A DNA stretch of 64,000 nt from Aspergillus flavus (taxonomy: Eukaryota; Ascomycota; Eurotiomycetes; Eurotiales; Aspergillaceae). The notes beneath the pieces are model-generated. The model did no database searches. It had not been told where the DNA came from and saw nothing but the letters and a program-made list of their open reading frames with translations. The position numbers were made by a program, and so were the translations under genes. This document shows positions 47,769 through 57,614 of this stretch, in pieces. The stretch covers positions 1,054,001 through 1,118,000 of the forward strand of contig NC_092407.1 in the NCBI RefSeq assembly GCF_009017415.1. Direction: 5' to 3'. Each line of letters starts with the position of its first letter. Position 1 is the first letter of the stretch.

Positions 47769-49645
47769 ATGGAAAAGCAACACGATGTTCCCCCAGGGAC
47801 AATGCCCGAGATAGATGACTTGAAGCTTGAGCCTGAGATGTCAGTTACCAAAGATGTCGACCTGGGACAGATGCTGGGGATGGATGTCACCCCACAGCAG
47901 GAGAGAAAGGTGCTGCTAAAGCTAGACTTGATGTAAGTACTTTGATATTGATTATACAGGCTCAGAAACTCATACAATTAGATTGATCCCCTTAATGGGT
48001 ATCTGCTATATGATGCAATATATGGACAAACTGGCTTTGAGTCAAGCAACATTGTTCAATCTAAGAGAAGACTTGGTATGAACCATCAGTCACATACTTA
48101 AGCTATGGTGCTAACTTTGATAGGACCTACAAGGGACGGAGTACTCCTGGTCCTCAGCGATCTTCTATTTCGGATACTTTGCGTGGAGTTGGTATGATGT
48201 TCGCAGCGCCCATACTCCTTCTCAGCTCACTAACTAGTGATTAGGCCAAGCTCCTACCTTATTGTCCGCCTTCCCATAGCCAAATATCTCAGTGCCTCGG
48301 TGTTCGTCTCTCTACCTACGTCCATAACCATCCATTGCTAACAGCTCACAGGCTGGTCTGGGGAGGAGTTCTTATGTGCCATGCTGCCGCGAAAAACTTC
48401 GGCGGTTTAATGGCCGCCCGGTTCTTTTTGGGAGTCGGTGAGGCTGCCATTGCTCCAGGATTTGCTCTGATCACTGGAATGTACTATAAGCGAGAGGAAC
48501 AGCCTGCAAGGTAAGCACATTAGCATTGGGTATCTCATGTCAATAAATTAACACCTCCATAGACAAGCTGCATGGTTCTTCGGCAACTGTGTTTCCACCG
48601 TCATCGGTGGTGTTGTTGCTTATGGCATTGGGACTATCAAGGTTAATGCCATTGAGAGTTGGCAGCTACTCTTCCTCTTCTTAGGTGCCATCACTGCCGC
48701 CATATCGATCTTCCTCGTTATACTCCTTCCCGACGCTCCACAGAAAGCGATATTCTTAACCAAGACTGAGCGTACGATCGCTGTGCAGCGGACCCTCAAG
48801 AACAAGACCGGTGTAATGGAGGGCGGAGATTTCAAATGGAACCAAGCATGGCTTGCCGTTCGTGATCCACAAACGTGGTTTCTTGTCCTGTACACATTCT
48901 CCGTCAACTTGTGCAATGGAGGTGTCACCAGTGTATGTCGTTCCAGCTTCTGGTGTCCTCTTAATCCTTGCTGACCGGACAGTTCTCCTCAATTATTATC
49001 AACGGCTTCGGCTTCACACAACTCAAGTCCCTTCTGATGCAAATGCCTCTTGGTGGTGCCCAGATCGTCTTCTTGCTTATCACCGCCGGCGTCGCCACTG
49101 CCATTCCTAATACTCGAATCCTCATGATGATCTTCAACACGACAGTCTCATTAGTCGGCATGATCCTCGTCTGGAAATTGGATGAAGATAACCAAAAGGG
49201 CCGGTTGACTGGATTGGCTCTAGGGGCTGTCTTTGCGGTGAACATTCCCCTGTCGCTTAGTATCATCAGTTCCAACGTGGCCGGGTTCACGAAGCGAAGT
49301 ACGACGAGTGCCTTGATGTTTGTGGCCTACTGTGTAGGGAATATTGTTGGGCCTCAATTCTTCCTTTCCTCTGAGGAACCCCATTATCCTGTGAGTTTGT
49401 CCTCAAAATCACGTATGCACAAACAGAGGCTAACCAGTGATTAGACCGGTATGAAGGCTGCCATTTCTGGTCTCGCCCTAGGGGCGTTTTTCCTGATTTG
49501 CTTGTACGTTTATTATATTTTCGAGAATAAACGCCGAGACGCGGCGTATGGTGCTCCCTCCGAGTTAACTGAGGAAGAGGAGCGGATGCAAGGGCTATCG
49601 AACAAGACGGACCTTGAAATTGAAAGCTTCCGTTATGTCATATAA
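47769..49645 (+). CDS. Dal5-like allantoate permease family MFS transporter
   Basis: About seven exons; the first runs 47769-47932 and the last ends at 49645. A hydrophilic acidic N-terminus (to about residue 55) leads into LIPLMGICYMMQYMDKLALSQATLFNLREDL, the diagnostic TM1 region of the anion:cation symporter (Dal5/Tna1/Seo1) family. Further blocks are YFGYFAWSWPSSYLIVRLPIAKYL, ARFFLGVGEAAIAPGFALITGMYYKREEQPAR, SIIINGFGFTQLKSLLMQMP and, near the end, TSALMFVAYCVGNIVGPQFF. Family members import allantoate, ureidosuccinate, dipeptides, nicotinate or similar anions; the substrate here is open. It starts about 1.1 kb from the oppositely oriented M20 hydrolase, so transport and cleavage of the same compound is a reasonable inference. 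Confidence 0.9.
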
Positions 49646-50104
49646 TCACTGACTAGACTTACATAATTGAATTGTTTAGTAAGAAGATGGTCCCTCAACT
49701 CACTGAGCGCTATTTTAATGGTAACAAACGGAGTGGCACGACAGGGATACCCTTTTTATGCCACAGATCTCTTGTAGGTTGCTAATGCAATGCCACCCTT
49801 ATCTAGGCCAATAAGCTGATTCTGCATGCCAATGCTGCTGTGCATGGCTCCCTTACCGCGGTTATGCAGGAGGGCTGCACTGATAGCGCGCTCCGCTCAG
49901 GATTGGTCAATATGCAATGCAGGTCGATGTTACATTCGATGATCCCTTCGATATGATAACAAAAACCCAATCAAATGTGTCAGCATTGAAGGTTCTTATC
50001 AGCACGTTAGAGACCTATACAAACTATATGAGTCCTCTAAGCTTCCCCTCTATCGACTACTCTGCTCATGTCGCAACCTAGAACAGTTCGTCGAGAGCGA
50101 CAAA
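49646..50104. promoter_or_regulatory. Upstream region of the ammonium transporter
   Basis: 459 bp with TGATAA at 49954-49959 and a TTATCA near 49996, both possible AreA sites. No gene. Confidence 0.35.
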
Positions 50105-51564
50105 ATGTCTGTCCAGGCTGCCTGGGAGGCCTGCTCGAAAACAGACACTCTCTTCATTTTAGTATGTAGTGTTTTCTGTTGGCTGATTATCCCGGCAGTC
50201 GGTCTCGCCTACTCGGGCTATTCGACGCGTTACAACAGCCTGGCCTCATTCTACCCAGGCCTCCTAGCAGTAGCCGTCTGTTCTATTCAATGGTGGATGC
50301 TCGGATACTCACTAGCCTACGGTGAGGGCAACAGTGTATTCGGCGGTTTCAGTAAAATCTTCCATATTGGCGTCCTTGCTGAACCGGTCGGATCGATCCC
50401 CGAGATCCTCTTCTCCGAATTCCAACTAATCTTCTGCGCCACGGTCTGCGCAATCGCCATCGGAGGAGCGTGCGAGCGCGGCAGACTGCTTCCACTAATC
50501 CCGTTCATCTTCGTACGTATCCCTCCTACCAAACGCGACTCCAGCAGAAACTAACCCTACCCCAGCTGTGGTGCACCTTCATCTATGCCCCATTAGCCCA
50601 CATGGTCTGGTCAGAGAATGGCTTCCTGGCCAATCTCGGCGCCCTCGACTTTGCCGGCGGCACACCAGTGCACATCTGTAGCGGCGCAACAGCAACAGCC
50701 ATGAGCCTCTACCTCTCCTACCCACTCTTCCGCTCCAAACGATCCCCAATCCGCACCCCCCAACACCTCATCCTCCACAAACCCCACAACACCCTCTGCC
50801 AACTCCTCGCCCTAATCATCATCTGGAACGCCTGGCTCGCCTTCGACGCCGGCACCACCCTCGCCCTCAACTTCAAATCCGTCATGGCCGCCTGCGTCAC
50901 CAACCTCTGCGCCGCCTCCGGCGCCCTCACCTGGGCCAGCCTCACATACTACGAAACCGGTAAATGGAGCCTAGACAGCACCTTCCTTGGCGCGATCGCA
51001 GGACTCGTCCTCATCACGCCCAGCGCGGGATTCATCGACATGACCACCGCGGTCGGGTTCGGGGTTCTCGGCGCCTCTCTCGGTCGCCAGGCGCTGCGGA
51101 TTAAGTTCACGAAGCGGGCTGCGCTACTGCGATGGGTGGATAACGGGGATACATTTGCTACGCATTGTCTCGGGGGATTTCTGGGGACTATTGTGACGGG
51201 TCTGTTTGCTAGACGGGAGGTTGCGGCGTATGATGGGTCGACGATTATTAAGGGGGGTGTGGTGTTTGATGGGAATTGGGGACAGCTTTGGATTCAGATT
51301 GTCGAGGCTGTTATTGGGTTTGTGTGGAGTTTTGGGGGGAGCTATGTGCTGTATGCTTTGGTGGACTGTGTTCCTGGGTTTGAGGTTTTAGGGACGGATG
51401 AGTATGTTCTCTTCTATTCTGCTTTGGGTTTTTATTGGAGTATGCTAATGGGTTTTAGGGATATTATTGCCGGGATGGATGCGTCGCAGATGGGGGAGTC
51501 ATTATATGCTGCGCAGTGGGAGGGAGAGGAGGATTATCATCCTTTTGAGGGTGTTCGGCTTTAG
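50105..51564 (+). CDS. Amt/Mep family ammonium transporter, divergent
   Basis: Exons 50105-50512 and 50566-51564 give 468 residues with eleven predicted spans. Amt hallmarks are present: GALDFAGGTPVHICSG holds the conserved Asp and the first pore His, and DTFATHCLGGFLGTIVTGLF holds the second pore His. The FCATVCAIAIGGACERGRL and LGAIAGLVLITPSAGFID blocks are also conserved. The twin-His pore is thus intact. The usually invariant WFGFNAGS block reads WLAFDAGTTLALN, with Asp for Asn and Thr for Ser, so this is not a standard MepA/MeaA-type protein. The C-terminal tail is short and acidic. The first half of exon 2 is extremely C-rich on the sense strand and the last 400 bp are G/T-rich, an abrupt switch. 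It converges on purU, 99 bp away. Confidence 0.9.
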
Positions 51565-51663
51565 AGTGGACCTGACCTGACTGTAGAAGGTTGTTTTCAT
51601 TTATTCGTCCTTTTTGTCTATTCCAGCTTTTGATGCATATATACATATATATCCAGGAAGCGT

Positions 51664-52521
51664 CTAGTTGAAGACCACAGTCTTGTGTCCGTTGAGCAAC
51701 ACCCTGCGCTCGGAGAAGTACTTCACGGCGGCGGCCAGCACGTTGCTCTCGACGTTGCTGCCAGCGTGGGTCAACTCCTTGGGGCTCATGCCGTGGTTAA
51801 CGCGGACAACGTTCTGCTCGATGATGGGACCCTCATCCAGATCGCTGGTGACGAAGTGCGCGGTGGCACCGATAATTTTGACACCGCGGTCGTAGGCCTG
51901 GTGGTAGGGCTTGGCGCCCTTGAACGAGGGCAAGAAGCTGTGGTGGATGTTGATGATGCGGCCGGACATAGCCTCGCACAGGGTAGGGGACAAGACCTGC
52001 ATGTAGCGAGCCAAGACGACGAGGTCGATGTTGTGCTCGCTGATGAGCTCCAGGATGCGGGCCTCCTGCTGGGGCTTGGTATCCTTGTTGACGGGAAGGT
52101 GGACGAAGGGGATGTTATAGGTGGCCGCGAGGGTAGCGAAGTCCGGGTGATTGGAGACGATCAGGGGGATCTCGATGGCGAGCTGGCCGGTCGAGGTACG
52201 GAAGAGGAGGTCGTTGAGGCAGTGGCCGATCTTGGAGACCATGATCAGGACGCGGGGCTTCTGGGTGGCGGGGACGAGCTGGAAGTCCATGGAGAGGGAC
52301 TTGGCCGTGGGCTCGAAGGCCTCGCGCAGCTCATCGATGTTCTTCTTGCTGGCATCCTTGTCGGCGGAGAAATGCGTGCGCATGAAGAATCGGTGCGATG
52401 TCGGATCGCCGAATTGCGATGAGTCAATGATGTTCAGGTTGTGCTGGACCAGGAACGCGGTCACGGCGTGCACGATACCCGGGCGGTCGGGGCAGGAGAG
52501 GGTGAGGATGAAGCCAGTCAT
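51664..52521 (-). CDS. purU: Formyltetrahydrofolate deformylase
   Basis: Single exon, 285 residues, normal length. It releases formate from 10-formyl-tetrahydrofolate, linking the one-carbon pool to formate. The N-terminal ACT domain (ILTLSCPDRPGIVHAVTAFL, then IIDSSQFGD) is followed by the formyltransferase-type catalytic domain. PRVLIMVSKIGHCLNDLLFR opens it, IPLIVSNHPDF and VLARYMQVLSP follow, and the catalytic Asn-His-Asp set lies in INIHHSFLPSFKGAKPYHQA and TSDLDEGPIIEQ. The gene is intronless with high C-ending codon bias, suggesting strong expression. Deformylase supplies formate in nucleotide metabolism and photorespiration-like C1 cycling; there is no obvious operational link to the neighbours. 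Confidence 0.96.
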   Translation of the reverse strand: MTGFILTLSCPDRPGIVHAVTAFLVQHNLNIIDSSQFGDPTSHRFFMRTHFSADKDASKKNIDELREAFEPTAKSLSMDFQLVPATQKPRVLIMVSKIGHCLNDLLFRTSTGQLAIEIPLIVSNHPDFATLAATYNIPFVHLPVNKDTKPQQEARILELISEHNIDLVVLARYMQVLSPTLCEAMSGRIINIHHSFLPSFKGAKPYHQAYDRGVKIIGATAHFVTSDLDEGPIIEQNVVRVNHGMSPKELTHAGSNVESNVLAAAVKYFSERRVLLNGHKTVVFN

Positions 52522-52983
52522 TCTGATGTTGAATCGAGGGTTCCCGTGTTGAATTGGAGGGATCGATGGTTATGCGCTCGAGTATGGACGGATTCCTGCG
52601 TCTTGCGTGTCGATCTCGAGATTTTGTGACGAATGCGGCGCTGACTAAGGCGGGACTGATTGATAAGATTAGGGCTTAATTCGGAGGGGCAACCGTTTGG
52701 CTCCTCTATCACCACGTGCACAATGAGACAGGATCTATATAATTGTGCTAGTTATTGGGAGGTGATAGCGTCAGCGAAATTGAATGTCTCGGTGCACTCT
52801 CAACACTCTCTCGCAGCCAAAACTAATGTAGGACGAGCACGACAGAGATACAAGTTTTACATCACGTGATACGAAAGACTCTACGATGTTGACAAAGCAG
52901 GGCAGCGGTTAGTCAGCGCATCGGAGACATACCATGGCTGTCAACAAGCCCCTGCAGAAGCAGCCTTAGCGACGCTATTTACA
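52522..52983. other. Divergent region purU / PHD-finger gene
   Basis: 462 bp, AT-rich in its middle, with two CACGTG-containing words (CCACGTGCAC near 52712 and CATCACGTGAT near 52860). CACGTG is the E-box core bound by bHLH factors. No gene. Confidence 0.35.
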
Positions 52984-54172
52984 ATGCCTATTTCTCTGGT
53001 GCCTAATACACGCTGGTCAGACACCGTTGCAGAAGGCGAAATGCCCTTCAAAAGAATTCGTGCACAGGCAGCACAAAAGGCCCGTAAACGTCTCCGCGCT
53101 GCGGTAGATTCTCCCCCAGCGGAAAAGCAACATGATTTAGATGTTAACTCCGGCCAGTCGCGACATCCTACGATTACCTACAAATTCTTCGGGGCATATG
53201 AGCCCATTGCTACTACCGAAGGTGGATATAAAGAATGGAGAAGTAAGAATCAGAACGCAAGCCCAGTGCTGTGAGGCTGACCGACGTTTGCTAGGAAGGG
53301 AAAGTCCACACAGCACTCTCTGCTATGAATGTTATCAACCAGTCGACTTAGATCCCTGTGACACGTGCACGCGGGTGTATCATGAGTCATGTGAGCCCAC
53401 TGGCAGCTACTGATCGATTGAACATGACATTCGGCGGTGGTATTGCGCTGTTTGTGTATGGCGCGGATGACATATAAATCCACCCATCATTACTCCTCTG
53501 GCTTCACCTGTGTTGACGCCAGGCGACATTGATCGTCCTTCTCGGACACCACAAAGTCGATCAATTAGGGCGACCGCCGAAGCTGTACAAACCGATGATC
53601 AACCCCGGGGCCAGAATGCCCAAGCCGCTACCCAGACACATCCAGGTCAGGGCAGGACACTAAAGCCCGGGTCGACCCACGACCATATACAAACATCTCA
53701 TCGCGTGCCGGCTGCCGTCGAGAGGGCAAATAAACAGACCCAAAGGATGACGACGTCGAAGATATCATCGACGACTTCTACGCCACGAAAATCTCAATTT
53801 AACACGCTGCCGCAGGAGGTCGACTCTGCACTTTCGATTGTATATCGTGAACTTGAAGGCGTACCTCTGCTTCAACAGAAGATTTCCGACCTCGAGTCTG
53901 AATTAGACCGCGTATATCAGGAATCAAATATTCAACGCAACGAGCTAGCCTTATCTCGACGGGTCGTTGAAAGAGCGCGCATGGCCGAGGATGAACTACA
54001 GAGACTAATAGCTGAGGGAACTAAAAGGTGGGCGTGTACTAAGGAGATCACAATCTTAAAGGTGAAAAATCAAGAGTTGGAATCAGAAGTCACTGGCTTA
54101 CGCAGCGAGTTAAAAAAAGTCCACCACAGCCTTGCAAGAGTAGAAACAAAAGCTGTCGACAATGCTCGGTGA
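52984..54172 (+). pseudogene. PHD-finger/coiled-coil protein interrupted by two in-frame TGA codons
   Basis: Exon 1 (52984-53242) and exon 2 (from 53295) join in frame across a GTAAGA...GCTAG intron. Exon 2 encodes CYECYQPVDLDPCDTCTRVYHESC, then RRWYCAVC, a complete Cys4-His-Cys3 PHD finger. Two TGA codons, at 53411-53413 (inside the finger, before SIEHD) and 53468-53470 (just after it), lie exactly in the frame that continues for another 235 codons. No GT donor is positioned to remove either one. The downstream part is Ser/Thr/Gln-rich and then a long heptad-like coiled coil (LQQKISDLESELDRVYQ ... LKVKNQELESEVTGLRSELKK). Both TGAs could derive from CGA Arg by C-to-T change. Family not recognised beyond the PHD finger; it would be a chromatin reader if intact. 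Confidence 0.7.
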
Positions 54173-55271
54173 CTGAACCATTTGTAGAACATTTTCTGAA
54201 TATTGTCCGTCCAAAAATAAAGTAGTAATATGGGTGGGCAAGTGTGGTTTAATTAAAAGCGGACATAGGGTCTGGGTTACGGGCAAAGTCAATTCTTTAA
54301 CGCGCAATGTTATGGACCCTTTTATTAAACAGCTGGCTCATCACATCAAGGTTTTTTGTCCCCCTATTACGGGGTCAGCAGTGGAGAAGCAGCTATATAA
54401 GTAGAATAATCTTGCTCTGTACTGGTATAAGAGTAACAGTTGCCATTGCCTTAAACTATATAAACCTAGCAGCTGGACAACCTCCCTCTTACAAAGTAGA
54501 TAAGAGGATGTGTATTGAGAACTGAAAGCATGCTTGATAAATATAAGACTTAGATTAACAGAGAGGAGATCATTGGATAATATTTAATCTAGACTCTGGC
54601 GAAGGAATAACAAGAGAAAATTATCTGGGTCGGTTACGCGGCTCATCTAGATTTCCTGGCGCCGATGATTCAATGCTAATGGTGTTCTTATCACATTAAA
54701 TGATGCCTTGAATAACCTCCACGACCGATCATGAATCAGACAGCGGAACGAACCCTCGCGACGAAACACTCAACCCCATCTGACCCTCCCCGTAACAGAG
54801 GTAGTTCTCCAGCCCGACTGAATCTGTCTCGTTCAGCTCCAGGAGGAGGACATCGCAGACAGGTTGCTCGGTCTTGCGGAGAATATCAAAATATGGCAGC
54901 TTCGTGGCCAGAGATCATTCCCACCCGCCAATACCCGGACGGAAAATTGTAAATAAGCACATACAGAACACCGGAATCGACATATTACAAGTGTTACTTC
55001 CCTATTTTGCGGTTTGTATTCAACTATGAAGCATTCTAGGTGTAAAAATCACAGGAAATTCTTTCACTATTACTATCTATTATTATCTCCCACTGGAGGC
55101 GTTAGTCCCCCAGCATGTATTGAGCAACTGGGATGTTCCTTCAGCAGAATGCAACGACAGCTCTATCGGGCCAAGACATTAACCCTCTTCAAAGGAGAAA
55201 CAAGACAAACATCCCAATATCTGACGCTCAGTGGCAGCATCCTTTCCACAACAAGGGCTATTGCAAGCAGC
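54173..55271. other. Intergenic, AT-rich
   Basis: About 1.1 kb. 54180-54700 is AT-rich with short frames full of stops and could be an old eroded element, but I found no transposase motif or terminal repeat. A 73-codon plus frame at 54731 is unrecognised. Confidence 0.35.
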
Positions 55272-55892
55272 TTACAAGCTGATTGGCTTTCCAACATGGC
55301 CATGGCACTCCAGAAGGCCCTGGTTGTTGCTAAACACGGTAGGTTCTATTGACAAGTTAGCACGAGCCACTGAAAGATCACTACAAACAGTTGTAGAAGG
55401 GATACAGCCAAGATAAGCTTACCCAGTTGAATTTCGGCTTTCGGAGCAACACAGTGACAGTAAAGTGTCCATGCCCCGGAGTGGGTTCCAGTACCACGCT
55501 GTTCGCCCCCTAGCTTACATTTCACACACTTTCGGCTGAAATGTCCACTGTATATCGCTCATTAGTATATTGGAATGATTAAGCAAGAACAGCACGTACT
55601 CAGCCTCCGCGGATAATTCGCCCTTCAACAGGCTTGCACCGAAACAGTGATTCAGGTCCAACTCGCTATGGACCAGTTGTTGCGTGGCTGGATCGGAAAA
55701 GCACGAAGCCCTGAGAATATGTCCTTTCTTGAGTTCTGGGATATGGCAGCTTTGGAGGTTCTTCGAAGCACCATCGTTAGAGCTGCTCTGAGACGTAGCC
55801 TTGGTGGCCTCCGTTGACGTCTCATTGGTCCTATCTTCTGCTACTGCAATAGAACTGAGAGCAAGAAGAGCAACAGTGTAGAGTAGCTTCAT
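55272..55892 (-). CDS. Secreted cyanovirin-N homologue (CVNH lectin-like protein)
   Basis: Exons 55892-55600, 55547-55423 and 55369-55272 join in frame to 171 residues. The signal peptide MKLLYTVALLALSSIAVA is followed by a Ser/Thr/Asn-rich linker of about 30 residues. The CVNH domain then shows the two pseudo-repeats: SCHIPELKKGHILRASCF ... ELDLNHCFGA for the first, HFSRKCVKCKL ... WTLYCHCVA for the second. The close, ANLSIEPTVFSNNQGLLECHG, mirrors the LDLN...G.L.C pattern. CVNH proteins bind high-mannose glycans; fungal members may act in defence or self-recognition of glycans, but roles are mostly unknown. Reading only the first open frame truncates it, since introns 1 and 2 hide the last third. 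The extra CxxC in the second repeat is unusual. Confidence 0.8.
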
Positions 55893-57614
55893 TTTGCAGG
55901 ACTTGTGAGTGGTTTGGGCCTGGGGTTATTTGGTTCGGTGGTGCAGAAAGAAGTCGATGATTCAGGATTTCGCGGTCCTTTTATGTCTATCATTACTAGT
56001 AAATCAATTTCTACATTTTCTTATGTCAATCCAGAAAAAGGAGACATATAGAGAGGTATAAGGCCATCGTCACAGCTTCAAAGAATCGCGGCACAGCGCC
56101 CTGTTGCCCCGTCTTTGTTAGCCGGGATAGGGTTATAGCCACATACCTGGTGGGTCTCACCACTACCAAGTTTCACTGTTCCTTATGTGTAGCGCTCAAA
56201 GGTTTTACTGACACTTCCTATTGGATATTATTACATAGGCAGGGCATTCAACTAAGTGCCCCACATTGAGCTATAAGTATAAATCAGGGATGGGTGTAAG
56301 TTCAGGCCCATTCAGTTGGGACATGAGGGTTCATTTCCATTCAACCCGACTCGTACAACTCAAGGCTCCCTTCACATTGCCCCGCCCCTACTACACATCT
56401 CCCAATCTACCGGGGCTACTCACAATGCCATCCGGGGTCCAGGCATCCAGCCTTACCGGGCTGCGTTCCTTGGCACGGTCTAGGTTTGACTGAGCCGAGG
56501 TAGAAGAAAACGCTATTACGTTTTCAGACGGTATAAACAAAGACAGGTAGATCCTTATGCATCAAGTAAAACACTGATATAGATACTCAGGGGCTGTCAC
56601 TGCCTAACAACGGTCAATCGTCCCATCCTTACGTCGGTCAGTCTATCTTCACCTCAATTTACACCTTGACAGCATCCCATTTTTTGCAATGCAACAGAGT
56701 TATGGGTTACATGACGGGAACAGGGACCGTTATCTCGGTCTTGTATATCCATGGCTTTGTTTTCTGCAGCAAGGGGTGCCAGTTTAACTCTCGACGCGGA
56801 TGGAGCTCAGGCGTGACGCCTCGCTGAACCCAATCGGCGGACCATGTCACGGTCACTTCTTAGCAGGAAATTAAGAGTCCGGGAAATAAAAGAGGAGCAG
56901 AGTGAAAGTATTGAATATGCATGCTATCTACATCTTAAAACAGGTCAAGTGTTGTGTTGTCCCTGATTCAGCGTCATGTTTTTCAGCTCTAGTGATGCCA
57001 AGCCGTATTTTCCCCACAATCGATGGTGTAGTTGCAGACAGAGTAGTGCCTCTAGTACTCTACACGAGGGTCCTATCATGGTGCAGCTGAATCCGAGTCC
57101 CTCTCTAATTCGTCTAACTTCCAGGTATGGACAACGCGGGCCTCGACGGATCCTGGTAGATGCAAATAACCCCCAATGGTAACAGCTCAAGATGAATTTT
57201 CTAGCGTTCCATAAACACACGTATCTTCATCACAGCTAGCCACCTCGTGTGTATTTCAAGCTGACTCCACTTGCTATGCGATAGGCTGCGGTACTGTATC
57301 CACACTCGGAAATTCTGGGAATCAAGTCTGCGAATCATTACCATACTTATCCTCCCTCCGCGATCTACTTGCTGATCATCGATCGATGCTGTCTAGCCAA
57401 ACCCATCTTAGTTTCCAGAGATTTCGGTGAGAGGGGCAAGCTAGGATAGCGACTAGAAAAAAAAAATATATGTCCCTCCTCAATGTCGCCACATTCTGCT
57501 CCTGTATTCATCATATAAGGGACATACTCCCTGGTGCTACAATCTGAATCTTTACTGACCTGAACTGGGCCATCACATTCCGGCAGGGCAGTGCAGTGAG
57601 CTTCAAGATACGCT
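55893..57614. other. Intergenic, nothing recognised
   Basis: About 1.7 kb between the divergent CVNH and EgtB-like genes. It contains their promoters and no supported gene or RNA. A nine-A run lies near 57458. Confidence 0.45.

Noticed and set aside
51685..52422. 245-codon plus-strand frame
   Set aside because: Antisense shadow of purU with biased composition.
54180..54700. AT-rich stretch resembling an eroded transposon
   Set aside because: No terminal repeats, target-site duplication or transposase motif could be identified.
55014..55352. 112-codon plus-strand frame
   Set aside because: It lies over exon 3 of the cyanovirin-N homologue in antisense, which explains its openness.
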